Below are positions 36,313 to 47,635 of a stretch of 64,000 nt of DNA, in pieces (position 1 is the first letter of the stretch; each line of letters starts with the position of its first letter). The notes below the pieces were generated by a model, which worked only from the letters and a program-made list of their open reading frames with translations, ran no database searches and was not told the origin of the DNA. Position numbers and translations under genes: made by a program. The DNA is from Coriolopsis trogii (lineage: Eukaryota; Basidiomycota; Agaricomycetes; Polyporales; Polyporaceae). The DNA lies in contig JAHYIO010000004.1 in NCBI GenBank assembly GCA_020543525.1, positions 2,232,001-2,296,000 of the forward strand, read 5' to 3'.

Positions 36313-37043
36313 AACGCCCGAGTGGTGGGCGGGCTGCCATGGGGCTGGTGGGAGCCGGGTCCGCGGTGTTGCGACTTGTGTGTGCTCGAGTGTGTTTGGG
36401 CTCTGTCTGTGTTTTGCTTTCGGTGCTTTCGATTTGGGACTGGTACTGGGCCATCTGGCTGTGCTCTCTGTCTTCATGTCGTGAATCTCGTGGTATGAGT
36501 AGTCGCCTTCACGCACCCCTGTAGTAGTAGTACTTTGGTCGGGATGTGATACGAGTATGTGGTCGCCGGAGGGGTGCTTCACAATTTCGTCCTCACTCGA
36601 CGACAAGCGTACGGATTGATCCGAAGTTGTGCATTCGATCTTGGCAGACAAAGATTCCTGAGCCACAGGCCAATTTGGCTGGAGTTAGCCGACAACATGA
36701 TGAATCGGTGGCGGAGGGACGTTGTCTTCCTGTCATCTGGCGCCCACCAGATGTAAAGTATGCATCCCCAACGCTGCCTTCTCTTGCTCCCTCGCTGTAT
36801 TCCTCCTCAAGCTCGCTGTCAGTAGGACCCGGCATGATGGACAGGACGACTATGGGCTTGTCTCATTCCGTCACGTGTTCTTGCGCTATTCCTCGCTCAG
36901 GGTGTCCGCATCGGTCAGCAACCGTCTTACAAACATCCCTCTCACCGTGACTTATGCTTGGTCGACTGGTAGCCATTGTCTCTCCCTTCGTCCGTGTTCC
37001 TGGTCTCTCTCGTGGCATTAGCTCAGAAAACTATATCGCAACT
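36313..37043. other. Intergenic region upstream of msrA copy 2
   Basis: About 730 bp with no supportable gene. The 3' end is C/T-rich and serves as the msrA upstream region. Confidence 0.5.
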
Positions 37044-37840
37044 ATGTCTGGTACGTCGTTAATCAATGGAGGAGGCAGTAGAGGTAGTGGAGGCTGACAG
37101 ACTCGGAATGCTCCTGCAGGTAACGGCTCTCCCGAGATCGCTACATTTGCCTCTGGATGCTTCTGGGGCGTCGAGCACATCTTCCTAAAGTACTTCCCGC
37201 CCAAGGAGAACAAGGGTATCCTCAAAACCGCTGTTGGATACACTGGCGGGAAGGAGGCCTCGCAGAACCCGGATTACAGGACGGTCTGCTCGGGGCAGAC
37301 CAACCATGCGGAGGCGGTACGGATCGAGTTTGACCCCAGCATCGTGAAGTATGATGAGCTCGTCGGTGCGTGGACTCAGTTGTCGTGTGAACTTGCTGGT
37401 GCTGACCGAGCTGTGGGTTTGGTAGAGTTCTTTTACCGCACGCACGATCCTACGACTGTTAACCGACAGGGTAACGACTCTGGCACCCGTACGTGTTCCT
37501 GTTCTTCTCTCTCTTCATCGTAGGTGCCAACATCGACTTCATCCTCTTCCGGCGCACGCAGAATACCGCTCGGCCATCTTCTACCACACGCCTGAGCAGC
37601 TCGAAATTGCCAAGCGCGTCACGGAGGAGGTACAGAAGAAGCATTTCGATCCTAAAGGTGTGTCGTCTACGACCGCCCACCAGCCGAGGTCCGCTCTGAT
37701 GACGTCGTTGACCAGGGAAGAAGATTGTCACGGAGATTGTGCCTGCCGGGCCGTGGTGGGATGCGGAAGAGTACCACCAGAAGTACCTATTCAAGAACCC
37801 GTCTGGCTACCAGTGCGAGAATCACCGACTTCATTGGTGA
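37044..37840 (+). CDS. msrA: Peptide methionine-S-sulfoxide reductase A, copy 2
   Basis: A paralogue of the gene at 9929-10726, with the same reaction and the same five-exon structure: 37044-37050, 37120-37365, 37426-37488, 37562-37657 and 37716-37840. The active-site motif GCFWG is intact, followed by [36 protein letters not shown] and [13 protein letters not shown], ending ENHRLHW. The 7-nt first exon (ATGTCTG) is again followed by a GTACGT donor. Most differences from copy 1 are conservative, so both are probably functional. It lies upstream of, and in the same direction as, S33 hydrolase A, and is convergent with the Fam1 pseudogene at 41404. Confidence 0.93.
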
Positions 37841-38676
37841 TGCAGACCGGGTTCAGCTGCAGAGGAGTTTTCCTCCGTCGCGTCGTGTAACATCAATGAA
37901 TGCTGTGTCGTGTTCAACTTAGTGGTATGACTAAACGCAGTCGGAGCGCCGTGCCCAGTATTCCTCCTGCATATATTTGGTCAAGGTTACCGCTGGTACT
38001 GACAGTCAGCAGTCGAGTATATGACTTCACGGGGATTTCAACCCCAATTTGCGTGAGAGGATGATTGCCCCTTTCGCCGATTGGAGGTTGCTCCTTCGCA
38101 TCCCACAAGCAGGATTCTCACCGCTGGCGAGGCTGTTCGCCCTCCTCACTGTCGGAGAGATGTGCTCAAAATTTGCAGCACCTGACAGCGTCTATGGAGC
38201 TGGTGTGAGTGTCCTCCTTCGATGATCAGCGCGTCCGGTAACGCACATCTCCATCACCCTCGAGTCGAGTCGTACGTTCCGCTCACGCCGGCGAGCTTCT
38301 CCACTGTGATAGCGACCGACGCCGCTCCTCCGCAGTGCAACATCTCGCCGAGATGTTAACGGGGCCTACATGGCTGACACACAGCAACAACGCTCATATT
38401 TGTTCAACAGCAAGGTGCGTCTGAACATGGAGGTAGGTGCATCTCACCTAATGACACAGGTTTACAGGAACAGGTTTAACCCTGCGGCGCCCTATTGAGA
38501 GTCGGGACGCCAGTCGTCGAGTCCGATGCTTCCATACGAACTCTGACCATGAACGCCATCGATCCCGCCACCCCTGATGCGCCAGGAGGGCTTAGGCAGT
38601 GTCACCCTTGACAGGGCAGTTCTCGTGGCGGAGGAATGTGATGTCGACCGAGCTGAAATCGGCGCACACATGGACA
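37841..38676. other. Intergenic region between msrA copy 2 and hydrolase A
   Basis: About 840 bp. Short coding-like pieces on the plus strand near 38250-38410 lack a full frame or known motif. No gene is supported. Confidence 0.4.
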
Positions 38677-38683
38677 TATAAAG
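38677..38683 (+). promoter_or_regulatory. TATA box of hydrolase A
   Basis: TATAAAG 56 bp before the ATG at 38733. The two paralogous hydrolase genes have the same kind of box 41-52 bp before their starts. Confidence 0.65.
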
Positions 38684-38732
38684 TGCAGACAGTGGACTAC
38701 AGCGGTTGGCACAGAACACCCACTTGAGAGTG

Positions 38733-41172
38733 ATGCCTCCTTCTAGTATGCTTAGCTTTGTCTTCGCCGCTTCCATCATTGTGGGCGTTTCGCAAGCAAT
38801 GTCACTCACCCATGTACGCCCAGCCCTTTACTACGAGACGTGATGGATCGGTCTAAGCTCTGACGTCTCCGAGTAGTTGACAGGGCGCGGCTCACCCTCC
38901 GTAGAGTGGGGGCCATGCGATACATCTGTTGTCAACGACACCTCTCTCTCTTGCGGCTTCCTTGACGTTCCTCTCGATTACCATGACCCCGCTGTCGGTA
39001 ATGCACGCCTCGCCTTAATCAAGGCCAATGCTACCGGACAGCGTCGTGGCTCCGTTATGTTCAATCCAGGTATGTCACCCTCCCGCGCAATCTGTGACAG
39101 CATGTCAACCTGATGGTAGGCGGACCGGGCGGTTCCGGTCTCGAGAATGTGGATGCGTTGAAAGAACGCCTGCTCTCTCTCTCCGGCGGTGTGCACGACG
39201 TCGTCAGTTGGGATCCTCGAGGGGTCGGTCTCACCACGTAGGTCTCCTCGTCATAGTCTCCCCCTTGCTTTTGTAGTGTGCTGACCGAGCACAGTCCAGG
39301 AGCCGTGTATTGCTTCGACAACCTCACCGAATACAACGCATTCTATAACGGCACTATAGAGATCACCGGCATCAACGCTACAGGCAACTTCACAGACCAG
39401 ACAGAAATCAACCGCCTGTACGCCCAGTCCGATATCATGCAGAAGAAATACGTGGAGCTCGGACAGAAGTGTATGCACTCGCCGAGCGGGAAGTACTTGG
39501 AGTACATGGGTACGGCGGCAGCGGTACGCGATATGGTCTCTATCGTCGACGCGCTCGATGGACCGGGGGCGCCCGTGAATTATATCGGCATTTCGTACGG
39601 CTCGCTTATCGGATCGTGGTTCGTGAATAGTGAGCATTCTATCGTATGTGGTCCAGGCGTGGGGTCTGACTATATGCTCACAGTGTTCCCCGAGGTATCT
39701 GCTCCACGTGCAGTCCGAATTCAGTGTCGTGTCTGACTTACTGCCCATACGTAGCGGGTTGGACGAGTCGTGATAGATGGTGTGCTCGATCCCGTGTTCT
39801 TCTCAACACAGGAGATATCAACGGTGCGCATGTGGCCTGTTCTCCGCCAAGCAACTAACAATTCGTGGATAGCACTGGGCGCACCAGCTCGTCTCGGTAG
39901 ACAGCGCCTACAAAGGATTCGTGACCGGATGTGCGTTGGCCGGACCATCCGGCTGCTCTCTCGCAGACTCCGAGGGCAACACTCCGCTTGACGTCGACGC
40001 AAGGGTGCAAGCGTTGTTGGTTGCTGCGAGCAATACACCCGCAGCGAATGAGTCGAATATTTCTCCAATCGGGTTAATGCATTGTAGGTTGCATCCGAGC
40101 TGTCACGGTGACGAAGGGTGGTGTCGGAACTGACCGACGGCATAGTGCTCCTGTACCACGAAATGTACTATCTGGGGGACTGGAGCGACCTTCCCCACGC
40201 GCTCACCAAGGCTGCCAACGGTGGGTTTTCGCTAAACGAGACGATGGTCAAGAGATCGGTGAATACGTTGCCTCAACGCTCGTGAGTTGAGGTCTTGCGC
40301 ACTTGAGAATCCACCAGACTGACACGAGTGCCCTTGAACGAGACTTGCCAAGCGACAGACGGCGTCTGGAAACGATTCTCCATCGTACACCGACATCGCC
40401 GCGGTCCTATGTGCAGACAGCGTCGATGTGAATGATACGACGAGCATGCAAGATGTTCTTGAGTCTGTCGTGAACGGCACCCAACACGTCTCACACATCG
40501 GTTAGTGTCGTTATTCGCTGTGAAAGTCGAGATGCGGAGTGATCATGGATGTACAGGTGGGCCCTACTGGCCTTCCATTGCGTCCCACTGCTCGCTATGG
40601 CCTGTGCGCTCGGTTGAGCGTTACCATCGGCCGTTTGACAAGAAGCTCGCAAGCAAGATACTGCTGGCTTCGACAACAGTGAGGACTTTTCACTCTGAGA
40701 GGGCATCTGTCCGGTTGCTAGTGGTCCCTGTTTTGCTAACGTCGCCGATCACAGTATGATCCTATTACGCCACTGGCCGGAGCCCAGCGGTTTGCGGGAC
40801 TCCTGGGGAATGACACTGCGCTTGTCCGGCTGAATGGCTTCGGGGTATGTCGGCCGCGATTGCATGTTGCGGAGATGTCCTACTGAACCGATGTGAACTC
40901 GGGTCGTATACAGCACACGACGCTCTTGAATCCGCCTTCGGCTTGCATTGATGACATTTACGCTGCGTATATGGTCAACGGGACGGTATGTATTCCCCTC
41001 TGCTGATGTCCCACACGAGCTCGGAAACCGATCTGACAACTTTATCTTGTCCATGTCCGGCCCGCAGCTTCCTGCCAATAACACCGTGTGCGAGGTCGAC
41101 GCGGACTTTGAGGTGTTCCCAGGAGTGAATGTCTCAAGCATCATGGCCCATCTCCCGTTCTCGGATGTGTAA
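38733..41172 (+). CDS. Secreted S33/TAP-type alpha/beta hydrolase, copy A
   Basis: Similar to bacterial/fungal tripeptidyl-aminopeptidase-like S33 enzymes that trim peptides from the N-terminus; the substrate is inferred only. A signal peptide lies in exon 1 (LSFVFAASIIVGVSQA), then SCGFLDVPLDYHDP, the oxyanion loop NPGGPGGSG, WDPRGVG, the nucleophile elbow GISYGS, the acid in TYDPITPL and the catalytic His in NGFGHTT. The C-terminal TAP-like part ends TVCEVDADFEVFPGV. Early exons are 38733-38813, 38877-39069, 39120-39237, 39295-39629 and 39684-39694, then 39755 onward. The 11-nt exon 39684-39694 encodes MFPE with its neighbours and is conserved in copies B and C. The family is related to copies B and C but has a shorter N-terminus than C. 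Confidence 0.85.
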
Positions 41173-41403
41173 GTCGTACGGTTTCAGAGAATATCATGGT
41201 GAACATCACTGCGTTTTCGTATTTGGTAGTTCGTGCTAGCCTCATACGTCATCCCGAATTCCAAGGGAGATCCAGCACGGGCATAGGTATCGTATGTGCT
41301 CCTCATGGGCCACTCGCTCAGAGCGAGACTGAGGCAATGGTACTAACATAGTCAGGACGTCATGGGCAGTGTATTTGGTGATGACATATGACGAAGCACA
41401 TCT

Positions 41404-42504
41404 TCAACCCTGGTCACCCATGCTCATCACAATCGGGGATGCCTCAAAATTGCCGAAGGCGTTGCGCCTGACCATGACCGACACATCCGATACGAGGTTG
41501 GACAGGTTGGCAGACCAGATGTGTTGCATCTTCTCCCGGACGTCCGTGTCGGCCGCGTCCCTGATGGTCTGCCAGTGGAGGGCGTCCACAGTCGCGCCCG
41601 CGGGACCGGCGTACGCGTGCAAGACGGGTGCAAACACCATGTTCTGCGTCGCTCCATGATTGACGCTCGTCACTCCCGTCACAATCTCCATCTGTTCGTG
41701 GTCCGTGCCGAGGTCAGTGATGAATCCTGGATGTGCGTTACATCAGCTCACGCGATCCAAGGTACAAAAGGCATGGCTGATCTGACGCACCGAGACCAAT
41801 GGCTGCAGGGCGATCCGTGCGGTTGATTGCTTGTACGAACCCCTCATGTGGACCTTCTTGTGGCTCCTCGGTGCGCTCAGTCAATGACCACACCAGGTAC
41901 TTCATGAGCGCAACTCACACTCCAGCTATAGACGGGCGGATCGACGGCGGTGTTCAGCTGCAAAGTCGCAACCTGGCCCTCCTTTGAACATCAAGACAGC
42001 ACGTAAGTGAACCTTTTCCATCATCTTGTTTCTTGCGACTGACCTTGATCGGAGTGTAGACTCCGGCGGTGACCATCCGGCCAGACCGTAATTGTGCTAC
42101 ACAGAGAGCGAGCCTGGACAGAGTATCAAGCGCGACCCTGTCGACTGCAAGAGGACAACGTACTCGTTTATGTATGCCACGCGCACTAAAGCTCGACCTG
42201 GTTGTGTCAATCGGTGAGCTTGGGGCGTTCATATGCAGCTATTCACCGACCTTTGGCTGGCAAAGTGGTGATTCTGACAACACAATTGATGAGAAGCGGC
42301 ATTATACAACGATCTTTCCAGAGTATTCACCTCCATGCCGATTACAAGAGTGGACTCCGATCTCCGGTCGCGAACGTCAGCATAAGCGTGGTGTCTGTTC
42401 CAAGGTCCACGCTGGGAGGATAAGGTAAGTCAAGTAAGCCGTTCAACGACACAACATTTGGGATATCCCCACCTTCTGAACGTCGGGTTCCTACCAGCTG
42501 CCAT
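41404..42504 (-). pseudogene. Fam1 copy 3, interrupted by a premature stop
   Basis: The exon structure mirrors Fam1 copies 1 and 2: first exon MAAGRNPTFR from 42504, then VDLGTDTTLMLTF, ITTLPAKG, ALVRVAYIND, LALCVAQLRSGRMVTAGVYT, PPVYSWS, IGLGFITDLGTDHEQME and IWSANLSNLVSDVSVMVRR, ending MSMGDQG. Splice sites are intact. In the second exon, the codon before SAWR is TAA where the paralogues have sense codons (IAWK, VAWK). One nonsense codon is the only clear lesion, so this is either a young pseudogene or a sequencing error. Function unknown, as for the family. Confidence 0.75.
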
Positions 42505-42868
42505 GCTTGGAGTCAATTCGAACGGACGTCGGATCGCGATGTTTGGAGTTGTGCGCCGCCAACGTTCAAGCCGCACAGAACTGGGACAGATATAAGTACA
42601 ACCACCGCTGGCGGAGACACATGCACGAAAGGAAGGCTTCCCTGGGGAATGGTGGAGCGGAGTTTGTCTCCAAGGGATGTCACGTATGCCGAAAGCTCCG
42701 AAGACTTCCGATGAGAGACAGATATGTATCATCATATTGATGAGTAAAGGTCGTGTACGGAGTCGAAGGCTAACGGATTGTATTGTCTGCGAATTCTGTG
42801 GTCTGATTATAGTTAGGATGACGGCAATTTGGCCAGGTGATATCTGGGTGCCGTCAAACCGTGTGGCT
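42505..42868. other. Intergenic stretch before the second MITE
   Basis: About 360 bp, upstream of the Fam1 pseudogene on the minus strand. An AT-rich TATATC near 42590 may be part of its old promoter. No gene is seen. Confidence 0.4.
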
Positions 42869-42876
42869 TCTGTTGC

Positions 42877-43393
42877 GGAGGCTCTACAATCGGACAAAAA
42901 AGTCCCAGGTTTAATAAACCTTGGGACTTTTTTGTCCGCCTCCCCCGTCTGTTGTAGCACGTTGCTGCTCCCCCGCCCATTTTCCTACCATCGCATCGTG
43001 CTGATTGGATTAAATAGGGACTGTCTTGGGGACCCTGAAGACCGCTGGGATGGCATAGGCGAGGGACAACGACGAGGCGGGATGATTCCTGATTTGGAAG
43101 CATGGGATGATACAGGCGCTTATGACTTCCCGCTCGTCGCGATTGCCTTTTAGAGCTCCGCGCCGCCTGGCGTCTCTCTATCTCCCGTCATTGTTCCTGC
43201 TCTCGTAGTCGTCCCTCACGCCTTCGGACGCGCGCGCGCATGCGTCCGAACCTATTATACACTACGCCTAGCGATTTATGAGCCTCCAAAATGAGGTGAA
43301 TGGTTCGAGTACACTTGGGGGTAGGTGGTAGATAGACAAAAAAGTCCCGAGGTTTAATAAACCTGGGACTTTTTTGTCCAATTGTATATGGCT
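42877..43393. repeat. Palindrome-ended MITE, copy 2
   Basis: 517 bp, nearly the same as the copy at 206-721, with the same two hairpin ends. It is flanked by TCTGTTGC (42869-42876) and CCTGTTGC (43394-43401), an 8-bp duplication with one mismatch. The target sequence differs from that of copy 1, so the two copies inserted independently. Confidence 0.85.
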
Positions 43394-43401
43394 CCTGTTG
43401 C

Positions 43402-44039
43402 AAGCATGAGGCTTTGCGCTTGCTTGCCAATGCGCCATGGGGCGAGTCATGCAGTATGCATCTACAAGATAGTTGTGGGTCGTGGGGCGGCCGACATCCG
43501 AATGTAGAACCTCAACGAGGCTCTTACGAGGTGCGAGAGGACATATTGAATACTATATTATAGGAGAGACGATTGGACATAAGTCTGATGAGCACGTGTT
43601 ATAGAGAGCTAGTACATCAAGCCATGGTAACGGAGGAGGCCAAGTATCAATCTCGGAGTACGAGGGGAACGCATGAGGTGGTATGGTAGACCGACCAGAG
43701 AGTTGGAAAGCAGGCGCAAACTCCACGACGGCACAGCGTAAGACAATACACGCAATGCAGGGGGTAGATGGTCCAAACGTGAACTTGAAGTGCGAGAACG
43801 ACCATACCAGAACCACGATATACCCAAGACGACAGAATCGTACACAGGATAGAATACTACAAATTAGGGAGAGAAAATGTGCAAGATATGAAAGAGGGTC
43901 GATTCCGACTAGTGGAAGGGCCCAAGGGTGGAGTCACCTCTCCGAAGGCACTACTCATCCAGACGCACCAGAGGTGGTCAGAGTCTCCGGCCAAAGGGCC
44001 AAGCGTGGTGTGAGCCAGCTCGGAGCCACTTCTAGAGCA
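43402..44039. other. Intergenic region, no gene seen
   Basis: About 640 bp downstream of the interrupted F-box gene. Open frames are short and lack motifs. Confidence 0.5.
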
Positions 44040-44388
44040 TTACTCGCTTTGTAAAACTCGGAAGCTGTTAAGGCTCATGTCAATTGTACAGCCCGGGTAC
44101 ATTGTAGTCGACATCACATGCGTACTCACATTAGAGACATCGAGCCGTCCTTTGATTTGCGGAAACCTCTCGACAAGCGTAGCCTGCAAACGCTCCTTCT
44201 CCCGTGTGGTCATAGGCTCTATCTCAATCGCAAGCTCGGAAGAATTCCCAAGTCGTGAAAGGGCCTCCTCGAGTATCTCATGGTCCAGGCATTTGTAGAC
44301 TTCCAAGGCGTCAAAAGGCGGTGCTAACGGAGATGCATTGTGCAGGCAAAAGCGAAGATTTTGCATGGTCCCGGATGCTTGAATGCTG

Positions 44389-45434
44389 GATACGCAAAGA
44401 TGTCTGACCAACCCCCTAACGAGACGTCGGGTTTGGATGCAAGGGGGTCGCGGAAATTAAGCGCCCGACAGGGGGTCCATACACACCCCAAGGCCAAGAC
44501 GTCGACCTGAAAATATTAACCATGCAGATAGACGCTCAAATAGATAGCACACTTGCACAGACACCTATGTTATAAGCATGTAGCTACAGATGGATGTAAG
44601 AGTTAGATACTGCCATGAGAATGAAATGTAGGGAGTGCCACGGATTGCAACTTGGCGCCCGCACCGAACCTGGCACCTACCCTCAACAGTTTGTTGTACC
44701 GAGGGTCTCATGCCTTATGATTGGGTATCAAACATATTTCAGTATGTAGCTAGAATAAGGGCAACAACAAGAGAGACAGCGAGCAAATGAGAAAAGGGAG
44801 GAAGGACGGGGTGCACTAGTGAGGAAGAGAGCGTGCATGCAAGGAAAATAGAGAGAACCATGAGGGCGGGAGAGTGACAGATCTATGGAGTGTGCGCCAC
44901 TGAGGGAGAGCGAGGGAGGGAACAAGAGCAACAGAAGGATATAGATAGCGGGAAGTCTCACCTTTACTTTTGCTACCCTCACCATCCTCGCCATCCTCTC
45001 CATCCTCGCCATCCTTGCCATTCTCGCTGTCCTTGCTGTCCTCGCTGTTCTCACCGTGATGTTCTTGCTCCTTGCAGGTTCGTGATGTTCAGGTTGCCGT
45101 CCTTGTGCTCCTCTTCTTCCTCATCACCCTGGGCCGGGTGAGATCGTGGAAGGTTGGTTTAGTATGTTCCTCGTGATAGGACACGAAGGACGAAGGAATC
45201 TGAGAGAGTGCAGGAAGAGAGAGAGGAGGAGCCTCGGAGGAGAGAGTTTGAGGTTGAACGGCACTTACTCCCCGGCTCGGCTTCTCTACTCTAGATGACA
45301 TAATTAATATCATATATAGGTAAGCGCCCGCTTACATACTTACTTACCCCAACCACTGAGGCTCTTATGAGAAAAAACGACCCGCGTTATACTTCGACAT
45401 ACCGCGACCCCCTTGTTTGGACGCGACACGCATC
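44389..45434. mobile_element. Non-autonomous DNA transposon (Mutator-like, 9-bp target duplication)
   Basis: A 1046-bp insertion in the F-box exon, flanked by perfect direct repeats TGAATGCTG (44380-44388 and 45435-45443). A 9-bp duplication is typical of Mutator-like elements. Both ends start GAT(A/G)CG reading inward, and the 14-base CAAGGGGGTCGCGG occurs inverted near both ends (about 44438-44451 and 45407-45420). No transposase frame is present. The class is inferred from the duplication length and the inverted ends. Confidence 0.75.
44985..45060 (+). repeat. CATCCTCGC-type imperfect short tandem repeat
   Basis: About eight degenerate 9-base units (CATCCTCGC, CATCCTTGC, CTGTCCTCG and so on) inside the Mutator-like element. 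They create a long minus-strand frame of ARM and ART repeats that I do not regard as a gene. Confidence 0.7.
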
Positions 45435-46438
45435 TGAATGCTGAGCGCTAGCGTGCGAAGGTCCTGAAATGATGTGATGCAAGTCGTTAGAGTTCTTAGC
45501 TTCGACTTGTCTGCGCGGCTGTCTGTCTTAAAATCATGAGTACCAGTGCCAACTGCCCATTCTCCAAGTCACTGTTAGACATCACGCACCGGAGAAACAA
45601 AACGCGGCAGGGCTGAGGACAAAATCCACTTTGAGGTGTTGAATAGTACGTCCAAACATCCCATCGAAGGGGATGCAATACAAGTGAGGCTATTCAGATG
45701 ATTAGACACAGACGTTTGAGGAGTCGATTTGGTATGAATGGAACATACTACGCCACCAAGTATATCCTTGATGCTCAAATGTAGATCTCCAAGATTGCGG
45801 CACATGCGCACAGGTTCCTCGACCTGACTCATTGGTGCTTCATGGGAGTCCATTCCAAATGCCACGATTTTCAGTTTGAGGACGCTCAAATGAGTAAGGC
45901 TTCGAAGAATGGCAAAGTTCGACCTGTGGATGTGGACGTCTTCATAGTGACGCAAAGACATGTACAACGTGGTGATGGGAAGTTGCCTGAGATAATCGCA
46001 GTATTTGGGAGGATAAAGCCGCCAGTTGACGTGCAATACAAGGGTATGCAGGTTGCGAAGATGCTTCAAGAAGAGACCCTCTGCGAATGGGATGTATTCG
46101 TGCTTTACTGAATCCAGGTGAGTGTAGCCCACCACGAGCTCTCGAGCCATCTGTCCCACCTAAGACACCTCCAGTAGAGTCCGCGCAAAAAGCCCAGCAT
46201 CTCGTTGAGAACGGAACCATACTGAAGTGTATAGATTCCACCGACTGCGTGGGGTCCAGTTGCGGCATGTTAGGCAACATGAGAGGAGTGTTCGGAACTG
46301 CTCGCGTAGGTCCCGATACCCCAGATGCAGAGCACTAGTCCAGCAAGCGTCGATAACATGTTCCAACACATTGATAGGAAGACACAGGCGTCCGACTACG
46401 ATGCTGAGAAGATCCTGCATAGACGGCTCCGGGGACAT

Positions 46439-47627
46439 ATAACGGCGCAGCGAGGATCCGAGTCAGACGCGAAGGCGAGGATGGAGGTAAGGTTGGGCTC
46501 ATCCACGGACCTTCACTTCGTTTATAATAGGTGCTGCCCTCCGTGACAAAATGTTGTAAATCTATCTTGAATTCAGAATGTCGTAGATCTAGGAATCGGG
46601 TTCCTATATTTCATTCAAAATCTCCTTCCACAGAAAAAATAGGAAGTACTTTGTTTCTCCGGGAAGATGTAGAGATGAAGATAGATTTACAAGCATAAGG
46701 GGTGACATTCGGGGGAGTTAACAGTAGCAAGCGCCCGAAGCGAAAATAGAGTATACGAGACGGACGGCTGAGCTCTGCAGGAGCCGTGTCTCCCCAGTGC
46801 CCCCGGGCTGTCCTCCTACCGGAACTACTCCTCTGCTCATGCCACCAAGGGCTGGGCAGTGGAGGAGGGCTAATCTGGGCAAATATGCTCAGCAATGCCA
46901 GCGTTCAATAGAACATATATAGTATTCTTGACTGTATATTCGCTATCTTACAGCTCTAGTAGTACTTGTGACTCTCATACACATTAGTAATAGTATATAA
47001 AGAATGCATACCTAGCACGAATCATGTATGGATCACATCGACATCAGCATAGGAATTATCCTCAAGGAAGCGCCAAGGTAAGGTAGCACAGTAACGTTTC
47101 GTCACATAGAGTCACCCATCAGAACGGTCCAAGTGAAGTGGAGGTCCATGGATGAGCCCAACCTTAGTGGATAGATGTGAATTGCTTATAGTCAGCACGC
47201 TGGATCGCGCAGTGGGCGCCACTACAAGGCTGGTCGTTATTGATGCAACCCCCCATACTATCATTGCACCAGTAATGAAACTTTTGCACTCTTACTTGTG
47301 CAACTCCTCCCCCGTGTCTCCAATTTACTTCGGATCTTCACCAATCGATGCACACAGGTCTTACGAATCTGCCACTGATTTTTATGAAGGATTTGTGTAT
47401 GTTGAGAAGATATAGGCCCGCCGAATGTATCGGTCTTGCTCGCAAGACCGAGGTTTATGTCGCGTGAGGAGCACGTGCGAGACGCGACGCGACGCGTCGC
47501 GTCCCTTTCCTCTTTCTCTCTCCTTTGTAGTATGCCTCTTTGTCTCTCTCCTCCTCATATGTCTCGTCCCTCGCTCATCTCTCTCTTCCTCCTCCTTCCT
47601 CACCCGCGTGCTTGAAAGGTACGTAGC
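46439..47627. other. Gene-free, repeat-prone stretch
   Basis: About 1.2 kb with only short open frames. C/T-rich tracts lie at about 47495-47600. No known motif on either strand. Confidence 0.5.
47588..47618 (+). repeat. 31-bp direct repeat flanking the hAT-like element
   Basis: CCTCCTCCTTCCTCACCCGC and the following 11 bases recur at 48141-48171 with one mismatch. This is outside the target duplication, so the element sits between two copies of a C/T-rich unit. Confidence 0.7.
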
Positions 47628-47635
47628 TACGCTAC

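Larger units (their letters stand above)
44040..46438 (-). pseudogene. F-box/LRR protein gene split by a 1046-bp insertion
   Basis: A paralogue of the F-box gene at 11823. The N-terminal part reads LCLPINVLEHVIDACW, LLSCCLTCRNWTPRSRWNLY and TSVWF. LRR-like text follows (FLKHLRNLHTLVLHV, FAILRSLTHLSVLKL, VRMCRNLGDLHLSI, ILSSALPRFVSP). A later exon starts LRTLALSI near 45465 and is cut by the mobile element at 44389-45434. After the element, the same exon continues QASGTMQNLRF, then ALEVYKCLDHEILEEALSRL and LQATLVERFPQI, with frame and sense restored when the insertion and one target copy are ignored. As it stands the gene cannot give a full-length protein unless the element is spliced out. The exact 3' end (about 44040) is approximate. 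Confidence 0.8.

Noticed and set aside
35586..36524. 312-codon plus-strand open frame
   Set aside because: Alternative frame of the high-GC LRR part of the F-box gene; Arg/Ala/Gly-rich and crosses its last intron.
206..43393. The two MITE copies as part of the inverted segmental duplication
   Set aside because: Their target-site duplications differ (CAGTAATC versus TCTGTTGC), so they inserted separately.
44728..45054. Minus-strand frame with ARM/ART repeats
   Set aside because: Product of the CATCCTCGC short tandem repeat inside the Mutator-like element.
44985..45060. CRISPR-like repeat array
   Set aside because: Units are contiguous and degenerate without spacers, and the genome is eukaryotic.
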